A DNA stretch of 64,000 nt, taken from contig CAWHYL010000001.1 of the NCBI GenBank assembly GCA_963833655.1, positions 1 through 64,000 of the forward strand, in the 5' to 3' direction. Both the position numbers and the translations under genes were made by a program. The DNA is from 3-1-20CM-4-69-9 sp963833655 (lineage in GTDB: Bacteria > Actinomycetota > Thermoleophilia > Gaiellales > Gaiellaceae). The notes beneath the pieces are model-generated. The model did no database searches, was not told where the DNA came from, and worked only from the letters and a program-made list of their open reading frames with translations. Of this stretch, positions 52,521-61,254 are shown piece by piece. The number at the start of each line of letters is the position of its first letter. Position 1 is the first letter of the stretch.

Positions 52521-53561
52521 GTGACTCGCCGCGACCTCGTCGAGCTCGCGATTGCGGCCGTGTTGGTGGCCGCTGCCGCAGTCGCGCATTACGCCGGCGT
52601 GACGGCCGTCGCGGCGTTCCTCGTCGCCGCGCTGGCGATCGCGATGCTCGCGCGCGTCGTCGGCGGCGCAACGGAGCAGCTCGGCGGCCGGCTCGGCTCG
52701 TCGGTCGCCGGCGTCGTGCAGTCGGGCCTCGGGAATCTGCCCGAGCTGTTCATCTCGCTCTTCGCGCTGCACGACGGCCTGATCCTGGTCGTGCAGTCGG
52801 CGCTCGTCGGGTCGATCATCGCGAACAGCGTGCTCGTGCTCGGCCTCGCGTTTCTCGTCGGCGGGACGATCAACGGGACGCAGCGATTCGAATCGATGCG
52901 TGCGCGGATGATCGCGACGCTGACGTCGCTGGCGGCGACGATCCTCGCGTTTCCGACGTTTGCGCACGCCTTCCATACGCCGGTGGCAGCGCACGAGCGG
53001 ACGCTCAGCTTCATCTGCGCCGGGGTGCTGCTGGTGCTGTTCTTCGTGACGCTGCCGGGGTTTCTCGCCGGCGGCGGCGACGAGGAGGGTGCGCCGCCCC
53101 GCTGGTCGCTCGCGACAACGGTTGTCGTGCTCGGCGGCGCCGGGATCGCCGCGGCGTTCGTCAGCGACTGGTTCGTGACGGCGCTGAAGCCGGCGACGGA
53201 GGCTCTCGGGATGAGCCAGGCATTCGCCGGGCTCGTCGTGGTCGCGATCGCGGGCAACGCCGTCGAGAACGTCGTCGGCGTCCAGCTCGCCGCCCGCAAC
53301 CGGCCCGATTTCGCCATCTCGGTCGTCGTCAATTCCGCGCTTCAGGTCGCGCTCTTCCTGACACCGGTGCTCGTCTTTGCGAGCCTCTTCTTCGCGACGA
53401 CGCTGACGCTCGTCTTTCCGACGCTGCTCGCAATCTCGCTCGTGGTCGCCGCGGCGATCACGTCGCTCGTCGTCTACGACGGCGAGAGCACATGGGAGGA
53501 GGGCGCGATCCTCGTCGGTCTCTACGTCGTGATCGCCTCGTCGTTCTGGTGGGGCGCCTAG
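52521..53561 (+). CDS. Calcium/proton antiporter (CaCA family)
   Basis: A 346-aa membrane protein with about ten helices. The two alpha-repeat motifs GNLPELFISLFAL (near residue 80) and GNAVENVVGVQLA (near 255) carry the acidic residues that bind Ca2+. An acidic loop (GGGDEEGAP) separates the halves. It exports Ca2+ against protons. GTG start. Its 3' end overlaps the stop of a secreted-protein gene on the other strand by 4 bases. Confidence 0.9.
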   Translation: MTRRDLVELAIAAVLVAAAAVAHYAGVTAVAAFLVAALAIAMLARVVGGATEQLGGRLGSSVAGVVQSGLGNLPELFISLFALHDGLILVVQSALVGSIIANSVLVLGLAFLVGGTINGTQRFESMRARMIATLTSLAATILAFPTFAHAFHTPVAAHERTLSFICAGVLLVLFFVTLPGFLAGGGDEEGAPPRWSLATTVVVLGGAGIAAAFVSDWFVTALKPATEALGMSQAFAGLVVVAIAGNAVENVVGVQLAARNRPDFAISVVVNSALQVALFLTPVLVFASLFFATTLTLVFPTLLAISLVVAAAITSLVVYDGESTWEEGAILVGLYVVIASSFWWGA

Positions 53562-54700
53562 CCGAGGAGGAGCGCAAGCGCGACGGCAACGAGTGCCGCA
53601 GCGCCGAGGCCCGCGACCTCGACCCGGTGCCGGGCGAGCAGATCGTGCATCCGCGGACCGGGCACCGCTTCCCGCGGCAGCGACGCGACGCCGAGCAGGA
53701 GGATCGAGAGCGCAAGCAGCGCGACGAGCAGCGGCTCGATCGCGCGCGCCGTCCTGGCGACGCTCGAGCCGAGGATGCCGTGGAGGGTCGGCTCGCGGGG
53801 CGCGAGGCCCTGGGCTGCTCCCTGCTGCGACGCTCCCGGCGGCGTCGCGACGCCCGAGCTCGCCGCCGGCGTTGTCGCGGTCGTCGTTGTCGAGCTCGCG
53901 CCGCCGCCGACGCATGTATTCGCCAGCCGCAGCGACTGCAACTCGTCTGTCGAGGGCGCGGGCCCGTCGACCACGACGAGGCTGACGCGCCGCACCACGT
54001 GACCCGCGGCGGTGCGGATGGAGATCCGGTACGTCCCCGGAGCGAGCCGGTGGCCGTGGACGTGGCCGGCGAACCGCACGTGGTTCAGGCCGGCGTGCGC
54101 CGTGACCGTGAAGTGACCGATGCCGACGCAAGCCGGTGAGACCTGCTTCACGGTGAAGACGACGCGCCCCGCGTGCCGCAGGACGAAGGTGAAGGTCGTC
54201 GTGCGCCGCTGCCGCGGCCCGGTCGTCCCGATCCAGCTGCGCGACGAGTGGAAATGCTCCGCGCGCGGGCCGCTCGACGACCACGCGCTGCCCGGCGCCG
54301 CCGCGCCGGAGCTCGCGCGCGAGGTTGACGCGCCCGAGGTCGAGGAGGACCCCGATCCGGACGCGGACGTAGGCGAGGACGACGACGACGACGATGACGT
54401 CGGCGAGGTCAGGGAGGAGACAGCAGCGGAGGCGCCTGCCACGGCGGTACTCACGGGCGCGGGGGCGGAAGACGACGACGAGGAGACGGTCGACACGGGC
54501 AGTGGGACGGTCGGCGTCGGCAACGGTGTCGACACGGTGGGTGTCGGCGCCGGCGGGAGCGGCACGGGCGACGTCGGCAAAGTCACGGTAACCGTCGGCA
54601 CGGGCGGGAGCGACGGCGGGGGCGGTAGCGAGACAGCTGCCGCCGTGCCGGCCAGCATGACCGCGCCGGACACGACCGCGACCCAGACGAGGACCCGCAT
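53558..54700 (-). CDS. Secreted Ser/Thr/Pro-rich protein with a beta domain and C-terminal helices
   Basis: About 380 aa. Signal peptide (LVWVAVVSGAVMLAGTAAAV), a long low-complexity region of P, T, V and S (VPTVTVTLPTSPVPLPPAPT and a poly-Ser run), then a globular beta domain (TFTFVLRHAGRVVFTVKQVS and RLAPGTYRISIRTAAGHVVR), another T-rich linker, and two C-terminal transmembrane helices (IEPLLVALLALSILLLGV and AGLGAAALVAVALALLLG). It is surface-exposed. Function unknown; no family recognised. Confidence 0.75.
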   Translation of the reverse strand: MRVLVWVAVVSGAVMLAGTAAAVSLPPPPSLPPVPTVTVTLPTSPVPLPPAPTPTVSTPLPTPTVPLPVSTVSSSSSSAPAPVSTAVAGASAAVSSLTSPTSSSSSSSSPTSASGSGSSSTSGASTSRASSGAAAPGSAWSSSGPRAEHFHSSRSWIGTTGPRQRRTTTFTFVLRHAGRVVFTVKQVSPACVGIGHFTVTAHAGLNHVRFAGHVHGHRLAPGTYRISIRTAAGHVVRRVSLVVVDGPAPSTDELQSLRLANTCVGGGASSTTTTATTPAASSGVATPPGASQQGAAQGLAPREPTLHGILGSSVARTARAIEPLLVALLALSILLLGVASLPREAVPGPRMHDLLARHRVEVAGLGAAALVAVALALLLG

Positions 54701-54766
54701 ATCTCCATAACTCGCGAGCGGCCGAAACGGTTGCGCTCCGACGCTCGTGGCAACAATCCAGGCGGA

Positions 54767-55357
54767 ATGGCCGTCCTCAAGCGCGATTACTACGAGGTGC
54801 TGGGTGTCCCCAAGGACGCCGACGACGAGACCATCCGGCAGGCCTTCCAGGCACAGGCCCGGGAGTGGCACCCGGAAGCGGCCGGAACCCCCGACGCCGA
54901 GGCGCGGTTCCGCGAGCTCGCGGAGGCCTACACGGTGTTGTCGAAGCGCGAGTCGCGCCTGCTCTACGACCGCCACGGTTTCCGGGGCCGCGGCGGCGAC
55001 GACGTCGACGGGACGATCGTCCGCGGCGAGGACATCCACACCGAGCTCGAGCTGCGCGCCTTCGAGGCCGAGGAGGGGACTCGCCGCGTCATCAGCTTCC
55101 GCGCCGGCGGCGACGGCCCTGACACGGTGGAGACCGAGCGGCGGGTGCGGTTGCGCATCCCGCCCGGCATCGAGGACGGCGCGCTGCTGCGCGTCGCCGG
55201 AGAGGGGAACGAGGCGGGGCCGGACGGAGTCCCCGGCGATCTGCTGGTGCATGTTCACGTGCTCTCGCCGCCGCCGGACCGGCTCTGGGTTCGCTACCTC
55301 GCCTTCGCGCTGCTGCTCGTCGCGATCGCCGCGCTCGTGCTCTACCTGATTCGCTGA
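54767..55357 (+). CDS. Membrane-anchored DnaJ-like protein with HPE in place of HPD
   Basis: A 196-aa J-protein: J domain at residues 5-75 (RDYYEVLGVPKDADDETIRQ, AFQAQAREWHPEAAG), then a DnaJ-C-like beta domain (LELRAFEAEEGTRRVISFRA, RVRLRIPPGIEDGALLRVAG, VPGDLLVHVHV) and a C-terminal transmembrane helix (YLAFALLLVAIAALVLYLIR). The essential DnaK-stimulating tripeptide is HPE instead of HPD. It may not activate DnaK. ATG 54767 follows GGCGGA. Confidence 0.85.
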   Translation: MAVLKRDYYEVLGVPKDADDETIRQAFQAQAREWHPEAAGTPDAEARFRELAEAYTVLSKRESRLLYDRHGFRGRGGDDVDGTIVRGEDIHTELELRAFEAEEGTRRVISFRAGGDGPDTVETERRVRLRIPPGIEDGALLRVAGEGNEAGPDGVPGDLLVHVHVLSPPPDRLWVRYLAFALLLVAIAALVLYLIR

Positions 55358-55378
55358 GCTACAGCGTCGTCGTTGCAG

Positions 55379-55465
55379 CGGCGGGGGTGGGATTCGAACC
55401 CACGGACCCCGTGAAGGGTCACTGGTTTTCAAGACCAGACCGTTCGGCCGCTCCGGCACCCCGCC
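55379..55465 (-). tRNA. tRNA-Ser (TGA)
   Basis: Minus strand class II tRNA. Acceptor GGCGGGG at the 5' end (55459-55465 complement) pairs with CCCCGCC at 55380-55386 complement. Anticodon loop CTTGAAA gives TGA, reading TCA (and TCG). T arm GTGGG-TTCGAAT-CCCAC. Confidence 0.95.
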
Positions 55466-55520
55466 GTGACCGAAAGCGTAACGAGCGCTTGGAACGGGCT
55501 CGAAGCGTCGATGTTGAGGT

Positions 55521-56390
55521 ATGCCGTCGCAGCGACGTGCCCAAGGCCGGCGCCCGCGGCGAGAGCTCGTCCGCGACCTTCGGCGCCGCTTCTCGGAGCA
55601 CGAGCTGCCGATCTACGCCTCGGCGATCGCGTTCCGCGGCCTGATCGCGGTCATTCCGCTCGCTCTGCTCGGCCTCGGGCTGCTGGGCGCGCTGGGGCTG
55701 CAGGACACGTGGCACAACTCGATCGCACCCGCGATCGAGCCGAAGGTTCTGCCGGCCGTGTACCGCGCGATCAATGCGTCCGTCGAGAAGATCTTCTCCA
55801 GCAGCAGCGCCGGCTTGATCGTGTTCGCCGCCGCGCTGACCATCTGGGACCTGTCGCTCGGGATGAGCGCCGTGATGCGCGTGCTCAACCGCATCCACGA
55901 CGTCGAGGAGAAACGGTCGACGCTGCGGCGCGTCGTGGTCGCCGTGGGGCTCGCGGTCGGCGTCGGGGCCTGCGCCATCCTCGCCGTGCTGCTGATGGTC
56001 GTCGCGCCGCGCGCGCACGGTTCGTTGCACGTGTTGTTCGGAATTCTCCGCTGGCTGCTCGCGCCGCTGCTGCTCGGGCTCGCGATCGGGCTGGTCGTCC
56101 GCTTTGCGCCCGCGCAGAAACCGGACGCCCGCTGGGCGAGCGCGGGCTCGCTGCTGGTGATCGTCGTGTGGATCGTCGCGACGCTGCTCTTCAAGCTGTG
56201 GGTCGCCTACGTCGCGGATTTCAAGAGCGCGATCGGAACGCTCACCGGCTTGCTCTTGCTGACGACGTACTTCTTCGTCTCGTCGGCGATCTTCATCGTC
56301 GGTGCCGAGCTCGACGAGCTGCTCCGCAAGGAAACGCGCGGCCGTGGGCTCGCGCTGCCCGATCTCGTCACCGCCGTCGTGCGGCGGTGA
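55521..56390 (+). CDS. YihY/BrkB family membrane protein
   Basis: A 289-aa protein with about six helices: AFRGLIAVIPLALLGLGLLG, LIVFAAALTIWDLSLGMSAV, VVVAVGLAVGVGACAILAVL, ILRWLLAPLLLGLAIGLVVR, and ending LTGLLLLTTYFFVSSAIFIV with GAELDELL, the family hallmark. Arg-rich cytoplasmic start. Family members are of uncertain function (once annotated as RNase BN). The stop is one base from the start of serS on the other strand. Confidence 0.92.
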   Translation: MPSQRRAQGRRPRRELVRDLRRRFSEHELPIYASAIAFRGLIAVIPLALLGLGLLGALGLQDTWHNSIAPAIEPKVLPAVYRAINASVEKIFSSSSAGLIVFAAALTIWDLSLGMSAVMRVLNRIHDVEEKRSTLRRVVVAVGLAVGVGACAILAVLLMVVAPRAHGSLHVLFGILRWLLAPLLLGLAIGLVVRFAPAQKPDARWASAGSLLVIVVWIVATLLFKLWVAYVADFKSAIGTLTGLLLLTTYFFVSSAIFIVGAELDELLRKETRGRGLALPDLVTAVVRR

Positions 56391-56391
56391 C

Positions 56392-57636
56392 CTAGGCCGG
56401 CGCGCGCTCCGACCCGAGCTTCTGCGGCGCGCCCAGGTCGTGCAGCGCCTGCGGGACGCGAACGGAACCGTCCTCTTCCTGGAAGTTCTCCATCAGCGCG
56501 ATCATCGCGCGGCCCGTCACGGCGGTGCCGTTCAGCGTGTGCACGGGCACGAGCCTGGAGTCGGCGCGGTAGCGAATGCCGAGCCGCCGGGACTGGTAGT
56601 CGGTCGTGTTCGACGTCGACGTGATCTCGCGGTAGCGCTCCTGGCCCGGGAACCACGCCTCGATGTCGTACTTCTTCGAGGCCGACGCCCCGAGGTCCCC
56701 GGCGGCGACGTTGACGACGCGGTACGGGAGCTCGAGCTCCTGCACGAGCTCCTCCTCGATCTCGAGCAGCCGGTCGTGCTCCTCGTGCGACCACTCCGGG
56801 CGCGTGAACACGAACATCTCGACCTTGTCGAACTGGTGCACGCGGAACATCCCGCGTGTGTCCTTGCCGGCGGCCCCCGCTTCGCGGCGGAAGCAGGTCG
56901 AGTAGCCGGCGTACCGAAGCGGCAGCTCGCCCTCCGCGAGGATCTCGCCGCCACGCATCGCCGCGAGCGGCACCTCCGACGTTCCGACGAGGTAGAGCTC
57001 GTCGCGCTCGATCCCGTAGATGTTCACTTCGTCCGTCGGGAAGAAGCCGGTTCCGTACATCGCCTCTTCGCGGACGAGCACAGGCGGGAGCACCGGCGTA
57101 AACCCGCGGGAGACGAGGCGGTCGAGGGCGAAACGGTAGAGCGAAAGCTCGAGGAGGGCGACGTCGCCGAGGCGGTACGCAAAGCGCGCGCCGGACACCT
57201 TGGCAGCCCGCTCCAGATCGATCCAGCCGTGGCTCTCCGCGAGCGCGAGATGGTCGCGCGCGGGGAAATCGAAGGACGGCGGTTCGCCGACCCGCCGCAG
57301 CTCGACTGCGTCTTCCTCGGTCGCGCCGTCGGGCGTCGCGTCGTCGGGAGGGTTGGGAACGCGGTCGAGGAGCTCCTGCCGCCGCGCCTCGGCCGCCGTC
57401 AGCCGCTCCTCCAGGCCCTGGAGCTCCTGCTTCACCCGCTCGAGCTCCGCCAGCTGCTCCGGCGTCGGCTTCCCTTTGAGCTTCCGCGCCGCACGCAGCT
57501 CCTCGACGCGCGGCTGCACCTCGCGCACCGCTGCGTCCGCGGCGAGCAGCTCGTCGAACACGCCGGCGGCGCCCTTCCGCGCGAGCGCGGCGCGCATCGC
57601 GTCCGGATCCTCGCGTGCGGCGCGGAGGTCGATCAT
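56392..57636 (-). CDS. serS: Seryl-tRNA synthetase
   Basis: Class II aminoacyl-tRNA synthetase, 414 aa. N-terminal coiled-coil arm (AEARRQELLDRVPNPPDDAT region preceded by LERVKQELQGLEERL) that reads the long variable arm of tRNA-Ser, then the catalytic core with motif 2 YSTCFRREAGAAGKDTRGMF and motif 3 TGRAMIALMENFQEEDGSV. The gene lies near all four tRNA-Ser genes. It overlaps the HAD gene by 4 bases (ATGA), so they form an operon; YihY converges on it. Confidence 0.97.
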   Translation of the reverse strand: MIDLRAAREDPDAMRAALARKGAAGVFDELLAADAAVREVQPRVEELRAARKLKGKPTPEQLAELERVKQELQGLEERLTAAEARRQELLDRVPNPPDDATPDGATEEDAVELRRVGEPPSFDFPARDHLALAESHGWIDLERAAKVSGARFAYRLGDVALLELSLYRFALDRLVSRGFTPVLPPVLVREEAMYGTGFFPTDEVNIYGIERDELYLVGTSEVPLAAMRGGEILAEGELPLRYAGYSTCFRREAGAAGKDTRGMFRVHQFDKVEMFVFTRPEWSHEEHDRLLEIEEELVQELELPYRVVNVAAGDLGASASKKYDIEAWFPGQERYREITSTSNTTDYQSRRLGIRYRADSRLVPVHTLNGTAVTGRAMIALMENFQEEDGSVRVPQALHDLGAPQKLGSERAPA

Positions 57637-58454
57637 CGCGCCAAGGATGCCTCAAGCACCTGCGCGACGCCCTCCTCGTCGACCGACGGGCAGACGAAGT
57701 CGGCCACCCGCTTGACGCGCTCGTCGGCATTGGCGACCGCGACCCCGTAAGCGGCCCAGCGGACGAGCTCGATGTCGTTCTCGCCGTCGCCGAACGCGAC
57801 CGTCCGCTCGCGCGTGAACCCGACGTGCTCGGCGAGGAAGTCGAGCCCTGCCGCCTTCGTCACGTCGGGCGACGCGAACTCGAGGAAGTACGGGAGCGAC
57901 TTCGAGATGTACAGCCGGCCGTCGAACCGCGCGAGCATGCGTTGCTTGAGCTCGTCGAGGACATTCGGGTCGTCGATCACGACGAGCTTCGTCGGCGCCT
58001 CGTCCAGCCACTTCAGCAGATCGCCGACGGCGTGCAGCTGGAGATGCTGGAAGTCGGCGTAGCGGCGCGCCTCGGGGGTCACTTCGGCGACGTACAGGTT
58101 GTCGTGCACGTAGCAGTTGAGGCCGAAGCCCTCCTCGTTCAGTGCCGCGATCGTCTCCCGTGCGAGCTCGAGCGGGATCGGGACGTGCCGCAGCCAGCGC
58201 CCGCTCACAGGCTCGGCGACGACGGCGCCCTGGTAGCAGACGACCGGATCGTCCAGGCCCGCTTCGAGCGCGTACGGGCGCACCGACCGGAACATGCGGC
58301 CGGTCACCAGCACAACGTGGATCCCCCCGGCGCGCGTCGCCGCGATCGCCTCGCGCGTGCGCGGGCGGAGGACAGCGTCCTCGCCGATCAGCGTCCGGTC
58401 GAGGTCACATGCGACCGCCTCGACCGCGCTCGGGAAGTCGGGCGGGAGCTTCAG
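57633..58454 (-). CDS. Cof-type HAD phosphatase
   Basis: About 273 aa, HAD superfamily with a C2B cap. Motif I VACDLDRTLIGED, motif II VVLVTGRM, the cap region NCYVHDNLYVAEVTPEARRY, motif IV AFGDGENDIELVRWA. It likely dephosphorylates a sugar phosphate or flavin/pyridoxal-type metabolite. No ATG, GTG or TTG occurs where the family begins; CTG 58454 overlaps the upstream stop as CTGA, a plausible but rare start. It is translationally coupled to serS downstream. Confidence 0.85.
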   Translation of the reverse strand: MKLPPDFPSAVEAVACDLDRTLIGEDAVLRPRTREAIAATRAGGIHVVLVTGRMFRSVRPYALEAGLDDPVVCYQGAVVAEPVSGRWLRHVPIPLELARETIAALNEEGFGLNCYVHDNLYVAEVTPEARRYADFQHLQLHAVGDLLKWLDEAPTKLVVIDDPNVLDELKQRMLARFDGRLYISKSLPYFLEFASPDVTKAAGLDFLAEHVGFTRERTVAFGDGENDIELVRWAAYGVAVANADERVKRVADFVCPSVDEEGVAQVLEASLAR

Positions 58455-58858
58455 CCCTGCGGCGTCGTGAGGAAGTCGACGAGGTCTTTCAGGTCCTTCG
58501 CAGGCAGGCCACCGTACGACTTCGGCATGACGTTCTTCGGATAGCCGGGCTGGATGTACGCGTTCGGGTGCGCGATCGACGTCGCCGTGAACGGCTTCAG
58601 CGGCTGGTTGGCCTGCTTCGCGTACTGCGGCAGCTTGTCGAGGTCCGGCCCGATGTTCCCCTTCGCGTCCGGCCCCGCCGGCGTGTAGGTGTGGCACGCG
58701 CCGCAACCCTGCGCCGCGAAGATCGCCTTCCCGGGCGCCTCCTGGGCCACCTTCCCGACGACGGTGTTCGGCGTCGGCGTCTTCACGCCCTCGTTGCCGC
58801 AGCCGGCGAGTGCGAGCACCGCGACGGCGCAGACGGCGGTCAGGGCGGCAGCACGCAT
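58451..58858 (-). CDS. Alternative reading: separate cytochrome c lipoprotein
   Basis: Translation from the internal ATG 58858 gives a 135-aa lipoprotein: RAAALTAVCAVAVLALAGC signal, CxxCH heme site (residues about 45-49, CGACH) and a short cytochrome c fold. If independent, it would be an exported electron carrier. See the fused 58451-60307 feature; the two readings are mutually exclusive annotations of the same sequence. Confidence 0.4.
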   Translation of the reverse strand: MRAAALTAVCAVAVLALAGCGNEGVKTPTPNTVVGKVAQEAPGKAIFAAQGCGACHTYTPAGPDAKGNIGPDLDKLPQYAKQANQPLKPFTATSIAHPNAYIQPGYPKNVMPKSYGGLPAKDLKDLVDFLTTPQG

Positions 58859-60307
58859 GCGGCGCGAGTCTACTGACTCGAACCGCAGCAGAGCCAAGCA
58901 CCCGAGCGCCCCCAGCAGGATCACGTCGACGGGGGTGTCGTTCACGAGCAGCGAGACGGCGACCGCGACGAGCATGGCGTCGACACTCGGATGCCGAGGA
59001 CGTCTCGTAGCAACCCATACGAGTGCGGCCGCGCAGCCGAGAAAGAGCGCGGCGGAGTACCACGCCCGCGTCACCGATGCCCAGGAGAGGTGCATGCGCC
59101 GCCAGAAGTCACCGAAGAGCGAGCCGCTGCCGACCGAGTGAGTCACGTGGCTCGACCCGCCGAGCGCGGCGTCGATGCCGATCAGCGCGAACACCACTGC
59201 GGCGGCGCCGGCTCCGACGAGCGCGAGCCGGCGCCAGCTCACCGGGCCGGGGCGCAGCCGCACGAGGAGGATTGCGAACGCCGCGGCGAAGACCACGAGG
59301 CCGCCGCCGTCCGCGCCCGCCTTGCTCCAGCCGACGGTGACGAGCGCGAGGATGCCGATCGGCAGCAGCCACGGCAGGCCGCCGACGGCGACCGCGGCGA
59401 TGACCGGGACGAGCAGCAGCGTCTCGAGCTGGTTGCCGATGCCGTAGAACCGTCCGCCGCCGTCCGGCCGCGCGCCGAGAACGCCGAGCGCGTTCGTCTC
59501 GGGCGACGCGGCCAGCGCGACCAGGAAGGCGACGAGGAAGACCATCACAGCGGTGGGGATGAGGCGCCTCCGCGCCGACGCCGCGACGGCGAGCGCAATC
59601 GTGAGCCCGACCATGCCCACGATCACCACCCACAGGCGCGTCACGCCGAGCGCCGAGAGCACGAGCGACGCGGTGATCGCCGAGGCAGCCGCGAGCACCG
59701 ACGCCGTCGGCGCGAACGCGACGAGCGCGGCGTACGTGAGGACGAGCGCGAACATCGTCCACCCGCGCGCGTGGTGAACCTGCGTCAGCCTGGTGTCGAG
59801 GGCCTTCAGGTCGGCGCGTGTGCCTGCGACGGCTCGGATGCTCGGCTGCCGGTGCTTCGCGAGCGCGACGGCTGTCTGCGTGATGTCGGTCATCGAGACG
59901 AGGCCGTCGACGTGCGTCGAGTCGGAGGTCAGGATCCCGGCGTACCCCGGCGCGGCGACTGAGACGCGATAGCGCCGCGTGTTCGGGTGGGAGCCGGGCG
60001 GGGGGAGCTCGACGTAGACCGCAGGCGGCTGTCCGGGCCCGCTCACGAGGTCGACGACGACCTTGCCGTGCGGCTTGCCGCCGAGCAGCGCGTTCTCGAC
60101 CTTCCCGCGCTCGAGCGACGCGATCGCGCCCGCCCGGCTCACCGTGCTGCCGGAGCCGGGGACGTAGAGCCCGACGGCGCCGGGGAGCGGCTGCCCCGGC
60201 GCCACGACGTGGATCTGCGGCCGGGCCTGGGCCGTTGCGCTCGCGGCGAGCGTCCCCGCAACGACCAGGGAACTGGCTACGATTCGTCTCGTAAACCTCG
60301 CCTCCAA
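58451..60307 (-). CDS. Membrane protein fused to a c-type cytochrome lipoprotein
   Basis: One open frame of about 618 aa. Part 1 (1-480): signal-like N-terminus (RIVASSLVVAGTLAASATAQ), extracytoplasmic domain, then roughly nine helices such as GWTMFALVLTYAALVAFAP, LWVVIVGMVGLTIALAVAAS and GLPWLLPIGILALVTVGWSK. Part 2 (484-618): begins Met at 58858 with lipobox LALAGCGNEG and a class I cytochrome c with heme motif GCGACHTYTPAG and axial-Met candidate VMPKSYGGLP. No stop separates the parts, so either a true fusion or a lost stop. TTG start is a best guess; only 15 bases separate it from htpX. Confidence 0.7.
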   Translation of the reverse strand: MEARFTRRIVASSLVVAGTLAASATAQARPQIHVVAPGQPLPGAVGLYVPGSGSTVSRAGAIASLERGKVENALLGGKPHGKVVVDLVSGPGQPPAVYVELPPPGSHPNTRRYRVSVAAPGYAGILTSDSTHVDGLVSMTDITQTAVALAKHRQPSIRAVAGTRADLKALDTRLTQVHHARGWTMFALVLTYAALVAFAPTASVLAAASAITASLVLSALGVTRLWVVIVGMVGLTIALAVAASARRRLIPTAVMVFLVAFLVALAASPETNALGVLGARPDGGGRFYGIGNQLETLLLVPVIAAVAVGGLPWLLPIGILALVTVGWSKAGADGGGLVVFAAAFAILLVRLRPGPVSWRRLALVGAGAAAVVFALIGIDAALGGSSHVTHSVGSGSLFGDFWRRMHLSWASVTRAWYSAALFLGCAAALVWVATRRPRHPSVDAMLVAVAVSLLVNDTPVDVILLGALGCLALLRFESVDSRRMRAAALTAVCAVAVLALAGCGNEGVKTPTPNTVVGKVAQEAPGKAIFAAQGCGACHTYTPAGPDAKGNIGPDLDKLPQYAKQANQPLKPFTATSIAHPNAYIQPGYPKNVMPKSYGGLPAKDLKDLVDFLTTPQG

Positions 60308-60322
60308 GGAGAGCGATTCTCG

Positions 60323-61231
60323 ATGAAACGCAGGTCCTACGGGCGCGACGCCGGTCTGTCGCTGCGGATGTTGTTGACGACGACCCTGCTCGGCCTTCTC
60401 TACGTCGTCTTTGCCGTCGTCCTCTTCCAGGTGCTGAACGTCGGGCTCGTGCCGATGCTCGTGATCGTCGTCGGCCTGGCCTTCTTCCAGTACTACACCT
60501 CCGACAAGCTGGCGCTTCGCGCCGCCGGCGCCAAGATCGTCGAGCGCGACGAGGCGCCTGAGCTGCACGACATGATCGAGCGTCTCTGCGCGATGGCCGA
60601 TCTGCCGAAGCCGCGGGTCGCGGTCATCGACACCGATGTTCCGAACGCGTTTGCCACCGGGCGGAGCCCGAAGCACGCCGCCGTCGCGGTCACCCGTGGC
60701 CTGTGGCAGCGGCTCGAGCCGCAGGAGATCGAGGGCGTGCTCGCGCACGAGCTCTCGCACGTGGCGAACAGGGACGTGCTGATCATGACCGTCGCGAGCT
60801 TCTTCGCGATGCTCGCAGGGCTCCTCACGCGCTTCGGCCTCTACTCGGGGATGTTCGGCGGCGGCCGCAGCCGCGACAACAACTCCGTCCCGGTCTGGCT
60901 GATCGTGCTGCTCGTCTCCGTCGTGACCTACTTCCTCAGCCAGATCCTGATCCTGGCGATCTCGCGCTACCGCGAGTTCGCCGCCGACCGCGGGTCGGCG
61001 CTCATCACGGGTGCACCCGAGCACCTGATGAGCGCGCTCCAGAAGATCTCGAGCGACATGTTCAGGATCCCGCAGAGCGACCTGCGCGAGGTGGAGGGCA
61101 TGAACGCGTTCTTCATCATCCCGGCGAACGTGAAGGGCTCGGTGAGCAGCCTGTTCCTGACCCACCCGCCGCTCGAGAAGCGCCTCGCTGCACTCGCAGA
61201 GATCGCCCGCGAGATGGGCCGGCCGGTCTAG
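60323..61231 (+). CDS. htpX: Zinc metalloprotease HtpX
   Basis: Membrane M48 protease, 302 aa, quality control of misfolded membrane proteins. Helices near MLLTTTLLGLLYVVFAVVLF and MLVIVVGLAFFQYY, catalytic HELSH in EGVLAHELSHVANRDVLIMT, downstream Glu ligand in YREFAADRGSALITG. AAGGAG lies 11 bases before ATG 60323. A PspA-associated protein follows; htpX next to pspAB is known from actinobacteria. Confidence 0.95.
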   Translation: MKRRSYGRDAGLSLRMLLTTTLLGLLYVVFAVVLFQVLNVGLVPMLVIVVGLAFFQYYTSDKLALRAAGAKIVERDEAPELHDMIERLCAMADLPKPRVAVIDTDVPNAFATGRSPKHAAVAVTRGLWQRLEPQEIEGVLAHELSHVANRDVLIMTVASFFAMLAGLLTRFGLYSGMFGGGRSRDNNSVPVWLIVLLVSVVTYFLSQILILAISRYREFAADRGSALITGAPEHLMSALQKISSDMFRIPQSDLREVEGMNAFFIIPANVKGSVSSLFLTHPPLEKRLAALAEIAREMGRPV

Positions 61232-61254
61232 ACCCGCAGCTTCGCCGCTCGAGC

